Below are positions 16,839 through 25,300 of a DNA stretch of 32,766 nucleotides, in pieces. Position 1 is the first letter of the stretch; each line of letters opens with the position of its first letter. Source of the stretch: Chitinophaga pinensis (lineage in GTDB: Bacteria; Bacteroidota; Bacteroidia; NS11-12g; UBA955); contig CAMDUE010000006.1 in assembly GCA_945877575.1 (NCBI GenBank), positions 1-32,766 of the forward strand, in the 5' to 3' direction. The notes beneath the pieces were generated by a model, which did not search any database, was not told where the DNA came from, and was given only the letters and a program-made list of their open reading frames with translations. The translations under genes and the position numbers were made by a program.

Positions 16839-18115
16839 TTTCAGAGTCAACTCAACTAATTACTGTTTTTGATGAACAATTGTTTCATTTTAGTAGCGGA
16901 TTGATAGCAGGTGGATTCGTGTTTTTTACTTTAATATCAATGTCTATTGTTTGGTTCTTGAAGGATCCATTACTCAAATTGATGTTGTTTTTTACTAGTC
17001 TCCAAACAGTATTTGTAATTTACGATTTTCAAAATGATGATTTCGGAAAATTCAATATGGTTAAATTAATATTGGTTGCTCTATTTACTTTTCTACTCCG
17101 TCAATATCAACATGAAATTAAAAAGCGATTAGACATTTCATTAACCAAAATCGAAAAGAATCAAATATTTATTTTTGTTTCTATTTTAATCATTGGAATT
17201 GCCTATTTAATTAATAATCTGTCTATTCTAAGGTTGTTATTAATTGTGTATCTTATTTTATGGCTGATTTTTGGTTATAGAATAAATAAAATATTGAAGG
17301 AAGGCCATTTTTTTTACACGTTTTCTGGCTTTCTATTGTGGCTTTATAGTTGGTTGGTATTTTGTTACATAATATTTCCTTCTCCTAACTTTTTAATAGC
17401 TCTCCACAAGCAGATATCATCAATTGTGTTTTTGGGATGGTTGGGTGTATCTTTTATTGCTGCGCTTAGTTTGATTCATCAAGTGGTTCAATTGAATGCT
17501 GAAAATTTCCATTTGGAAACTGAGCAATTAAATTTAAAGAATAAACTAGGATTTGTGCAATTAGAATCCTCTGAAAATGAGCGTAAGAGAATAGTCTCAG
17601 AAATTCACAATGATGTTTTGAACAGGATTGATATGTTGTCTATGGTAGCCAATCAACCAAAACTAAATCAAGAAAATATAAATACCAGCCTAACAGCTTC
17701 TCTTAAAGTTCTTCGTAGGTATACTTATAAACTTTATCCTCCGCATATTGAAATTTTGGCTCTTTCAGATATTTTTTATCGTGAGGCCGAAATTTGGAAA
17801 GAATCAAATATTCAAATCAATGTATTTTTTGATTCAGTATGGAGTGAGTTGCCGCAAGAAAATAAGATGCCTATTTTTAGGTTCGTTGAGATTGTTACTC
17901 ATTCGGTAACTAGATTAACTAGTATTAATTCAGCGAATTGGAATTTTGCTGTATTAAATAATAACTATCTCCTTCAGTTAAGATTTACTGGTGTATTTCA
18001 GGATTTTTATTTGAGTCAAGAAAATTATTTGATTTATAAAGATTTATTGGATGCAGAAATTAATCAAATTATAAGCGAGAACGAACTTGAAATATCTTTA
18101 AAATTTAAAATTTAG
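16835..18115 (+). CDS. 7TM histidine kinase-like protein, probable pseudokinase
   Basis: A 426-residue protein with about seven membrane helices in residues 22-215, no extracellular domain of note, a short coiled coil, and a HisKA_3-type dimerisation helix, ENERKRIVSEIHNDVLNRID. His258 is present, but the acidic residue that normally follows it is Asn259. The ATP-binding half is reduced: where the next gene has FEFISNSGKYA this protein has FVEIVTHSVTRLT, and no DxGxG or GxG lid motif can be found before the end. The protein therefore probably cannot bind ATP or autophosphorylate. It overlaps the regulator gene by 4 bp and is 2 nt before a complete kinase, so it may be a sensor, phosphatase or scaffold that pairs with that kinase. 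Confidence 0.82.
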   Translation: MISESTQLITVFDEQLFHFSSGLIAGGFVFFTLISMSIVWFLKDPLLKLMLFFTSLQTVFVIYDFQNDDFGKFNMVKLILVALFTFLLRQYQHEIKKRLDISLTKIEKNQIFIFVSILIIGIAYLINNLSILRLLLIVYLILWLIFGYRINKILKEGHFFYTFSGFLLWLYSWLVFCYIIFPSPNFLIALHKQISSIVFLGWLGVSFIAALSLIHQVVQLNAENFHLETEQLNLKNKLGFVQLESSENERKRIVSEIHNDVLNRIDMLSMVANQPKLNQENINTSLTASLKVLRRYTYKLYPPHIEILALSDIFYREAEIWKESNIQINVFFDSVWSELPQENKMPIFRFVEIVTHSVTRLTSINSANWNFAVLNNNYLLQLRFTGVFQDFYLSQENYLIYKDLLDAEINQIISENELEISLKFKI

Positions 18116-18117
18116 AC

Positions 18118-19932
18118 ATGAGGAGGTTGTTGTTTTGGTGCTTACTAAGCGTGTTAATCCATAGTTGTAATTTTCAAGATAGCGAAAACAGATTAATTAA
18201 AGAGGGACTTGTTGTTTCGGAGCCAAATGTGACGGCCACTGAAATTCAACAGTTTTTTAATAGTCATCCATCTATTGATTCTTTTAGCATGAATGGAGAA
18301 TTTCATTGGTTTAAATTTTCAATAGATAAGTTCACTCCTGGCCAAAATGCCCTAGTAGTTCCTGACTACCAAATAAATATGCTCAGACTTTTTTTGGTTG
18401 TGGATTCAATTATTCAAGAAGAAATTTTAGTTACAGGAGATGAAATACCTGTCAGTCAATATTCTCATAAATCAAGATCCAATGTTGCCATACTGAACCT
18501 AGAAAAAAACAGAGAATACCAAGTTTTTGCCCAGTATTTGAGACCAGGAAATAGACCGCAATTAAATATTAATTTAATGTCTATTCCCGAGTATACCAAA
18601 TATAGTATATCTCTGGAATGGTCTTATGGAATTATATATGGTTTACTCATAGTTTACCTTTTTCTGGTTTTGTCTGTTTTAATTTGGACTACCGATATTA
18701 AATATTTCTTTTTCTTGTTGTGGGTTCTTTCGTATTTAGTTTATTTTTCTACAACTTCTGGACATTTAAAATTTTATGTTTTCCCTGAAATGGGAGAGAG
18801 TTTTAGTTTGATTCGATTAGAGTTTATGTTGATTTCCATGTATTCAATGACTGAATTTTCTCTCATTTATTATAAATTTCGAAATTCATTAAAGTGGGTT
18901 ATTTGGATTTGGTATTCTTTGTTTCTTTGGAGTTTAATAGTGATTTTGTGTGAACCCATTACGGGGAAGTCTATGTTAGATGGCAACGCAAAGGCTTATA
19001 TAATTTTTATTCGAGGGATATTTTTTAGTTTTATAACACTGCAGTCTTATTTATCTATTAAATGGGTGATTAAGAATAAAACCATATCGTTCCTGAGCGT
19101 ATTGTTTGTCTTGTATTTGTTAAACATGTTTCTTTATCTATATCAAACCGTTTATCTTGATAATGTAGACTTTGATTATTTTATTCTTGCAACAGTTTGG
19201 TTTCTTGTTTTGGAAATTCTTTCAATTGCTGGCGGGGTGTCTTATTATCTTATGAAAGACAGTCAGAAGAATTTGGCCCTTTTGCAACAAAATACTCAAT
19301 TAAAAAAGGAAATCAACCGCGTCTACTTCACTGTTCAAGAAGAAGAAAAACGAAGAATTGCCAGTGAAATTCACGATGATATACTTAATCGACTTTCTAT
19401 GTTACTTTTACTTTCAAGAGACGGTTATTTGTCGCAATCTAATTTGGTTGAACGTTTAAGAACATTGAGTAAGGATGTTAAATTATATACACTAGGTCTT
19501 TATCCCATTTGGGTAAAAAGAATGAGTTTATTGGAAATCATTAATCAAAATATTCAAGAACTATGCAAGGCCTTAAATCTTACATTGATTTATAATATTT
19601 CTGATGAATTACCCAAGCTCAATACAACTTTAAACTTGCAGATCTTTAGAATCATTTTTGAATTTATTTCAAACTCCGGTAAATATGCTCAAGCTAATTT
19701 CATTCACCTTACCATAGATTTTAATCCTGAAACAAATGAAATGGTTTTAACCATTTTTGATGATGGTAAAGGCTTGGAAATGAATCACAAGCCGGGTTTA
19801 GGTATCATCAGTATCCAAAATCGGGTATCTATCATGAATGGCAAAATGAACATTCAAAATAGACCCGGTATTGGTTTAGGATGGACAATAACCATCCCCC
19901 TTCAAAATATGGATCTCGGCGAAATTTATTAA
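18118..19932 (+). CDS. 7TMR-DISM sensor histidine kinase (HisKA_3 type)
   Basis: A 604-residue sensor kinase. The N-terminal signal sequence ends in LIHSC, so Cys17 may be lipidated. A periplasmic domain of about 150 residues (DISMED2-like beta fold, often a carbohydrate-type binding module) precedes seven membrane helices at about 167-378. A coiled coil leads to the H-box EEEKRRIASEIHDDILNRLS with His419 and Asp420. The ATPase domain has the N-box Asn519 in FEFISNSGKYA, the G1 box FDDGKG at 547-552 and the G2 box GLG at 560-562. It should autophosphorylate and pass phosphate to the regulator encoded two genes upstream. The periplasmic domain suggests that it senses an external ligand. Confidence 0.9.
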   Translation: MRRLLFWCLLSVLIHSCNFQDSENRLIKEGLVVSEPNVTATEIQQFFNSHPSIDSFSMNGEFHWFKFSIDKFTPGQNALVVPDYQINMLRLFLVVDSIIQEEILVTGDEIPVSQYSHKSRSNVAILNLEKNREYQVFAQYLRPGNRPQLNINLMSIPEYTKYSISLEWSYGIIYGLLIVYLFLVLSVLIWTTDIKYFFFLLWVLSYLVYFSTTSGHLKFYVFPEMGESFSLIRLEFMLISMYSMTEFSLIYYKFRNSLKWVIWIWYSLFLWSLIVILCEPITGKSMLDGNAKAYIIFIRGIFFSFITLQSYLSIKWVIKNKTISFLSVLFVLYLLNMFLYLYQTVYLDNVDFDYFILATVWFLVLEILSIAGGVSYYLMKDSQKNLALLQQNTQLKKEINRVYFTVQEEEKRRIASEIHDDILNRLSMLLLLSRDGYLSQSNLVERLRTLSKDVKLYTLGLYPIWVKRMSLLEIINQNIQELCKALNLTLIYNISDELPKLNTTLNLQIFRIIFEFISNSGKYAQANFIHLTIDFNPETNEMVLTIFDDGKGLEMNHKPGLGIISIQNRVSIMNGKMNIQNRPGIGLGWTITIPLQNMDLGEIY

Positions 19933-19952
19933 ATACCTATTTTTAGGTATTT
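19931..19952 (+). promoter_or_regulatory. Palindromic operator-like site resembling a NarL 7-2-7 box
   Basis: Perfect 9-bp arms, AAATACCTA at 19931-19939 and TAGGTATTT at 19944-19952, surround TTTT. Within it, TACCTAT (19934-19940), 2 nt and TTAGGTA (19943-19949) match 13 of 14 positions of the NarL consensus TACYYMT-n2-AKRRGTA. It overlaps the kinase stop codon. No T-run follows, so a terminator role is less likely. Its centre lies about 40-45 bp before the transcription start predicted from a near -7 element at 19972-19979 (CAATTTTG). Confidence 0.5.
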
Positions 19953-19997
19953 ATAGATTATTGAAATTACTCAATTTTGAATACTCATTCAAAATTA

Positions 19998-21974
19998 ATG
20001 GAGAGAATAATTCAGTTAAAGCAAATAGTCTTGTTTATTTCATTATTTAATTTAACAGGCATTGTTTATTCGCAAAATGAGAATTCTGAAAATAAAAAGG
20101 AATTTAATTTTCCAGTAACTCGAGAAACAAATGAACTTCCCGCAGAATGCAAAACAGGTTTAAATGAACCCGGTTTCTATTTTAAAGGACTTTTCTATCA
20201 TTCAAGCCTTGGGGAGCATGTTCAATTGTCTACAGATATCATTATGGGAACTGCAAATGACCCTAGTCCGCGTTTTCATTACACTTGGATTCAAGATGGT
20301 GAACAATACGGGGATAATGAGATTGGTCGTGAGCCATTTTATACAATTAAACCTCGATTAAGTGGTTGGAGATTAAAAGTACGCATCGTAGGGCCAAATG
20401 GAGAAGTTGAAGAAAAAATGATAACAGATATCTCAACAATATATTACCCGTGGGTAAAAGGGAAGTCTGATCTTTCAAAATGTAATATAGATGTAATCGG
20501 TATTTATTGTTTGGCATACACAGATGAAACAAGAAGGGCGTTTAATAAGGCCATCACAAATTTTAAAAACCGCCAACCCAAATCAGAAAACGGGCGTCCT
20601 GCTTTGGAGACAAACAGCAATCAGAAATCCTCTAGTGAAAACTTTCGTAATCAAAGCAGCCAATTAAATTCAAAGGAGGTTCAAGATAATACAGCTTCAA
20701 CACAACCCCAACAAATTCAAAATCAAAAGCAACCATCGCAAACTCAAAAACCCGCTTTAAATCAAGGGAAATTAACTGAAAATGAAAGGATGGATGATAA
20801 AATCAAAGGGCTAGTGCGGGATGAGAATGGAAATTTTTGGGTGAAATTACCCAACGGTACCTTAGCTCAATTAGATGATGAACAGAATGCTGATTTTAAA
20901 ATTGCTTACGCTAAAAGCCAAGCTGATAATGCAAAATCAAATGCAGAAACGGCTAAAAGGGAAAGAGAACAACAGATACAAAACCAAATTGATCAGTTGA
21001 AATTGGATCAAGAAAATAGGGCAAAGAGAGCTTCACAAGTACAACAAGATTTGAATTCGGTTAGTAACGTGTTGATCCAAAATTTTTATCAAGGTGAAGC
21101 TGCCCGACAAGGCTGGGATAAGATTTATGAACTGAGTATAATGTCAGGTAATTATCAATCTGTAAATCAAATTGAGCAAATTTATAGATCTAACTATACA
21201 CAGATATCACAAGAAGCAAATAGTATTTCAAACGCTCGCTGGGGGAATTTCACAAACGGAATAGCCACGCTAAAAACAATATCTGACCCTATGGCAGCAG
21301 GAATTGGAGGCGGTGTATTAGCCGTAGGTACTATGATTTCTAGTGCTAATGCCGATAAAAAAGAAAGAGAAGCAAAAGAAAGACTACTCGCGGAACGCAA
21401 TGAGGCAATATTTCAGTTTAAGACAAAACGCAAAAATATTCGAATGCGCATTTTTGATGATTTCCCCGAGGGTGGCACTCCATTAGAGCAACATAAAATA
21501 ACCAGTCCGGATGTGTATTTTATTGCTTATTATATAGATACATCTACTTTGTTCGAAGAAAAACCGAAAATTATTGTTAGCAATGTTTTTAGTATTCCAA
21601 AAGAAAGGGATGGATCATACATGTTCAAAAGTTCATTGATGAAAAAAGTAAAGAACACATTTGGCATGAATGCAATTATTGTTGGGTACTTCATTCAAGA
21701 AAGTGTCGCTTCAGATTTAAGAGGTAAACTCATCGAATTGGCGACATTAGCAGATTATGAAATACAGGAAGTACAATTAAAGTTTAAAACATCCACCGAT
21801 GTAAATAACGAGGGGTCGAATGATTTTTGGGGATTATCAGAACAGCCAAAAATTCCTCAAAGTAGCGAAGTTAGGACCAACAACAACAACAACAAAAGCA
21901 TAAAAAAACAAAAAGAGCAAGTGAATGATGACTTTTGGGAGATTTCAGAACCAATTAAAAAAACAAATCAATAA
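19998..21974 (+). CDS. Secreted/envelope protein of unknown function with C-terminal DFW motifs
   Basis: A 658-residue protein that I do not recognise. A signal peptide (about 1-25, ending VYSQ) is followed by a domain with beta strands and three cysteines (51, 162, 171; about 35-185). Then come a Gln/Asn/Ser-rich disordered linker (about 190-262), a short motif GLVRDENGNFWVKLPNG, a charged coiled coil (about 300-352), a glycine-rich hydrophobic segment (430-450) and a C-terminal alpha/beta domain (about 480-600). The tail carries two copies of a short motif, DFWGLSE (609-615) and DFWEISE (645-651). ATG 19998 is preferred over a TTG at 19977, which lies in the putative -7 element. The gene follows the kinases and a palindromic site, so it is a likely target of the system. 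Confidence 0.65.
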   Translation: MERIIQLKQIVLFISLFNLTGIVYSQNENSENKKEFNFPVTRETNELPAECKTGLNEPGFYFKGLFYHSSLGEHVQLSTDIIMGTANDPSPRFHYTWIQDGEQYGDNEIGREPFYTIKPRLSGWRLKVRIVGPNGEVEEKMITDISTIYYPWVKGKSDLSKCNIDVIGIYCLAYTDETRRAFNKAITNFKNRQPKSENGRPALETNSNQKSSSENFRNQSSQLNSKEVQDNTASTQPQQIQNQKQPSQTQKPALNQGKLTENERMDDKIKGLVRDENGNFWVKLPNGTLAQLDDEQNADFKIAYAKSQADNAKSNAETAKREREQQIQNQIDQLKLDQENRAKRASQVQQDLNSVSNVLIQNFYQGEAARQGWDKIYELSIMSGNYQSVNQIEQIYRSNYTQISQEANSISNARWGNFTNGIATLKTISDPMAAGIGGGVLAVGTMISSANADKKEREAKERLLAERNEAIFQFKTKRKNIRMRIFDDFPEGGTPLEQHKITSPDVYFIAYYIDTSTLFEEKPKIIVSNVFSIPKERDGSYMFKSSLMKKVKNTFGMNAIIVGYFIQESVASDLRGKLIELATLADYEIQEVQLKFKTSTDVNNEGSNDFWGLSEQPKIPQSSEVRTNNNNNKSIKKQKEQVNDDFWEISEPIKKTNQ

Positions 21975-21983
21975 TAAATAAAT

Positions 21984-22850
21984 ATGCGAAATATATTAGT
22001 TTACCTTTTTTTATTTGGTTCAATTATTAATTTGGTTGGTCAATCTAATAACCAAACAAATGCTATTGCCAAAATCAAATATCAAGAGGCCGAAGAAGCT
22101 TTTGAATCTGGTAAATTCGATGTTGCACTGAAAAAACTGAATAACGTGGAAGATTTACTGGGTTCCTCAAATTCTAAAATTTTATTCTTGAAAATTTTAT
22201 TAGAAGACACTTTGTTGAAATTAACAAGAACTACCAGAATTCCTAGTTTTAAGCAAATGAATACGGTGAAATCAGATATTAATTTCTACATAAAAAATTA
22301 TTATTCAGTAAGCGATGATAAGCTAGCACAAACCATGAAAATTGCCGAGTATTATGACACAATACCGTCAGATTATGCTGAATATAAAATTTGGTTTGAT
22401 GGGAAAATGAGAATTCTGTTGAATTATAAAAAAAAGATAGAGTCTGAAATTGAACGTGAAGAAATTTACTCAGATAGTTTAAGAAAAGTATTACTAAAAA
22501 AACAGAAAGCTATCGGGAATCGATATCTTTTCGCTGGAATAGGATTTGGAGCTTTTTGTTATAAATCAATAAAAATGGCGATAAAATTTAAGAATTTATT
22601 CAATGAATCTCCACTGAATGAATACGAGACAGATTTAGACGATAAACGCGACGCTTGGACTGTTTCAGCAGCTTATTCAGGAATTTTAGGCTTGATTTTC
22701 ATCCCTGTAGGTTTGACGCCAACTGAAAAAGTCAAATCTAAATCAACTGTTAAGTATACCGATGCTATCAGTCAATCTCAACAAAATATCGCAGAACTCA
22801 AAGGATATCTAGAGGCATATTCAGAATATATAAGGCTCAGTATTATCTAG
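21984..22850 (+). CDS. Envelope protein with TPR-like N-terminus and two hydrophobic segments
   Basis: A 288-residue protein of unknown function. A signal peptide (about 1-20, ending LVGQS) precedes a helical pair resembling one TPR unit (YQEAEEAFESGKFDVALKKL). A helical region with a basic/acidic coiled coil (about 145-175) follows, and then two hydrophobic stretches, YLFAGIGFGAFCYKS (near 185) and AAYSGILGLIFIPVG (near 232). A final helical segment ends the protein. It starts 9 nt after the preceding gene with no visible promoter, so the two are probably co-transcribed and may act together at the envelope. It is the last gene of the sensor cluster and converges on the helicase gene. Confidence 0.6.
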   Translation: MRNILVYLFLFGSIINLVGQSNNQTNAIAKIKYQEAEEAFESGKFDVALKKLNNVEDLLGSSNSKILFLKILLEDTLLKLTRTTRIPSFKQMNTVKSDINFYIKNYYSVSDDKLAQTMKIAEYYDTIPSDYAEYKIWFDGKMRILLNYKKKIESEIEREEIYSDSLRKVLLKKQKAIGNRYLFAGIGFGAFCYKSIKMAIKFKNLFNESPLNEYETDLDDKRDAWTVSAAYSGILGLIFIPVGLTPTEKVKSKSTVKYTDAISQSQQNIAELKGYLEAYSEYIRLSII

Positions 22851-22859
22851 ATTTTCCAT

Positions 22860-22892
22860 TGAATTAATGTCAATTCACCTCATTTTTATGAG
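22860..22892 (+). terminator. Weak stem-loops in the convergent gap
   Basis: Two short perfect dyads, TGAATT/AATTCA (22860-22865 and 22872-22877) and CTCAT/ATGAG (22879-22883 and 22888-22892), lie in the 89-nt gap between converging genes. Neither has a clear T-run. They may serve as poor terminators; nothing else is visible in this gap. Confidence 0.25.
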
Positions 22893-22939
22893 CTTATTGC
22901 TGTTTCAGAAAGATTAAATTTAATCGGTAGTAAGTCCCC

Positions 22940-25282
22940 TTACAAAATACGCATCTTGGCGAACTTCAAAACCAAAGTCTTTAATCCTACGGAATCAAAA
23001 CTAACGTTGGCTTTTTTGCTATCGCCTTCACCATCAATGCTCAACACATTTCCAATTCCAAAGCGCTGGTGTTGAACGCGGTCTCCAACCTTCAAGCCTG
23101 TAATGTCACCGGCGACAAAATTGGGATCTTCCGGAGGCAATGGAGCAGTAGATCTGCTGCTTCCGCTGGTGAATATCTTAGGGCCTTTGACAGGTTCTTT
23201 TTTGCTTACATAACGCTCTGAACTTTGACTTCCGTATGAGCGTCCCCCGAAAGAAGAATCAATGTCATCAATCATTGAGCGCTGCTTCATGGAAGCCAAA
23301 CTCATGTCAAGGTAACTTGAATCTATTTCCGATAGAAAACGACTGGGCTCGCAATGAAGCAAGCTGCCGTGTTTGAATCTACTGGTTGCGAAACTCAAGA
23401 ATAATTTCTGTTCGGCACGGGTAATGGCCACGTAAAACAACCTGCGTTCTTCCTCAATTTCAGAACGGTTTAAAAGGGCCATTTGCGATGGAAACAGATT
23501 CTCTTCCAAACCCACGATGAACACCACGGGGAATTCAAGCCCCTTCGATGCATGTATGGTCATCAAAGAAACGCAGTCTCTGTTCGGGTCATTGTCTTTC
23601 TGTTCATCTGTGTAAAGTGCCACTTTTTCCAAGAAGATAGGAAGAGTTTTTTCGTCTTCGCTTTCGTCATCTTCTACAAATTCTTGGATGCTATTTAAAA
23701 GCTCGGTGATGTTTTCGTAGCGCGAAATACCTTCAATAGATTTGTCTTCGTAAAGGGCCTTGAGCAATCCAGAATGTCGAGCAACATCTGTCGCTAGTTC
23801 AAAGGCATTTTTGGTGGTAAGTTGCCCTCGGAAACCTTCCATCATCATGGCAAAATTTTCCACCTTAGCGGCACTGCTGCCAATTTCAGGGTATCTTTTT
23901 ACGTTGTTGATTACCTCGCCCAAACTCGTTTGATTTTGGGTTGCAACGTAAATTAAGCGTGTCAATGTGGTATCTCCAATTCCCCTTGTAGGGTAATTAA
24001 TGATTCGCTTTAATGCCTCTTCGTCATTCGGGTTGATGACCAAACGCAAATAAGATAAAAGATCTTTGATCTCCTTTCGGGAGTAAAAGCTCTGCCCCCC
24101 GTAAATTTTATAGTCAATATTTTGCCTTCTCAACGATTCTTCCAATGCACGACTTTGCGCGTTGGTTCTGTAAAGAATAGCAAAAGCTTTATTGGGAAGT
24201 TGTAATTTATGCTTCTCTTCAAAAATGGTTTCGGCCACACGTTTTCCCTCGTCATTGTCAGATGGATTTCTGATAACTTTGATTTTATCACCGTCTTCGT
24301 TGGAGGTCCAAATTTCTTTTTTGAGCTGTTTTTTATTGTGGGATATTAGACTGCTCGCAGCCTGTACAATGTTTTTAGATGAACGGTAATTCTGTTCGAG
24401 TTTAAAAATGGATACGTCTGGATAGTCGCGCTCGTAACTCAAGATGTTCTCAATATTGGCACCTCGGAAAGCATAAATACTTTGTGCGTCATCGCCTACC
24501 ACACAAATATTTTGGTGCACGGCGGCTAACCTTCGAACAATCATGTACTGAACATGGTTGGTATCTTGATACTCATCCACCATGATGTACTTGAATCGGT
24601 GTTGCCATTTATTCAGAACTTCGGGAAACTTCTCTAATAATTTATAGGTATTAACCAATAAGTCGTCAAAATCCATTGCTCCTGCTTTGAAGCAACGTTC
24701 ATTGTAGGTTTTAAAGATTTCAGCGAACAGAGGTCGACCAGCCGCTTTATCTCCTTGTCGTAATTCTTCATTGCTGGCATAGGCCTTGGCTGTGATCAGG
24801 TTGTTTTTGGATAAGCTGATTCTACTTAAGACCAATCCAGGTTTATACACCTTGTCATCAAGGTTCATTTCTTTTAAAATGGCCTTTATGAGGCTTTTGG
24901 CGTCATCTGAATCATAGATGGTAAAACTTTGAGGATAACCTAGCTTATCTGCTTCTTGTCGTAAAATTCGGGCAAACACAGAGTGGAATGTACCCATCCA
25001 AATATTGCGCGCTTCAGCACCTACCAAGTTTTCAATTCGGTGACGCATTTCTTTTGCGGCTTTATTGGTAAAGGTTAACGATAAGATATTGAAGGGATCG
25101 GTGCCCTTGTGCATGATATAAGCAATGCGATAAGTGAGCACTCGGGTTTTACCTGAACCTGCACCGGCAATGATCATAACGGGACCATCAACATGCACGG
25201 CAGCTTCTCGCTGATTGGCGTTTAATTGATCAAGAAATGGAGGAATTTCATCTAGAGGGGACTGATCGGGCCAATTCAACAT
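22940..25282 (-). CDS. ATP-dependent DNA helicase, PcrA/UvrD family
   Basis: A 780-residue superfamily 1A helicase of full length. Motif I is AGAGSGKT (39-46), motif Ia is LSLTFTNKAAKEM, motif II is VDEYQD (235-240), motif III is VVGDDAQSIYAFRGA, and motif VI lies in EERRLFYVAITRA near residue 620. A C-terminal Tudor-like module, VGDRVQHQRFGIGNVLSIDG and beyond, is the part that contacts RNA polymerase in PcrA. The enzyme unwinds 3'-5' in nucleotide excision repair, replication restart and removal of RecA filaments. I cannot separate uvrD from pcrA by sequence. It has a TACTTTTG element 4 nt upstream of its ATG, in the 18-nt gap after the kinase gene. Confidence 0.95.
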   Translation of the reverse strand: MLNWPDQSPLDEIPPFLDQLNANQREAAVHVDGPVMIIAGAGSGKTRVLTYRIAYIMHKGTDPFNILSLTFTNKAAKEMRHRIENLVGAEARNIWMGTFHSVFARILRQEADKLGYPQSFTIYDSDDAKSLIKAILKEMNLDDKVYKPGLVLSRISLSKNNLITAKAYASNEELRQGDKAAGRPLFAEIFKTYNERCFKAGAMDFDDLLVNTYKLLEKFPEVLNKWQHRFKYIMVDEYQDTNHVQYMIVRRLAAVHQNICVVGDDAQSIYAFRGANIENILSYERDYPDVSIFKLEQNYRSSKNIVQAASSLISHNKKQLKKEIWTSNEDGDKIKVIRNPSDNDEGKRVAETIFEEKHKLQLPNKAFAILYRTNAQSRALEESLRRQNIDYKIYGGQSFYSRKEIKDLLSYLRLVINPNDEEALKRIINYPTRGIGDTTLTRLIYVATQNQTSLGEVINNVKRYPEIGSSAAKVENFAMMMEGFRGQLTTKNAFELATDVARHSGLLKALYEDKSIEGISRYENITELLNSIQEFVEDDESEDEKTLPIFLEKVALYTDEQKDNDPNRDCVSLMTIHASKGLEFPVVFIVGLEENLFPSQMALLNRSEIEEERRLFYVAITRAEQKLFLSFATSRFKHGSLLHCEPSRFLSEIDSSYLDMSLASMKQRSMIDDIDSSFGGRSYGSQSSERYVSKKEPVKGPKIFTSGSSRSTAPLPPEDPNFVAGDITGLKVGDRVQHQRFGIGNVLSIDGEGDSKKANVSFDSVGLKTLVLKFAKMRIL

Positions 25283-25286
25283 TCTA

Positions 25287-25294
25287 CAAAAGTA
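25287..25294 (-). promoter_or_regulatory. -7 element (TACTTTTG) for the helicase gene
   Basis: A perfect TAnnTTTG match on the minus strand, 4 nt upstream of the ATG. The next in-frame Met is at residue 36, beyond conserved sequence, so the start is firm and the transcript would be leaderless. Confidence 0.65.
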
Positions 25295-25300
25295 AGAATT

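Noticed and set aside
16835-18115. Frameshift explaining the lost ATPase motifs of the first kinase
   Set aside because: The frame remains open and alignable with the neighbouring kinase up to the end; I found no G1 or G2 box in the overlapping stretch in other frames, so substitution fits better than a frameshift.
19931-19952. Terminator for the kinase operon
   Set aside because: The stem is AT-rich and no T-run follows on the plus strand; an operator seems more likely, though attenuation is not excluded.
19977-19997. TTG start for the DFW protein
   Set aside because: It would place seven polar residues before the signal peptide and lies in the putative -7 element; ATG 19998 gives a normal signal peptide.
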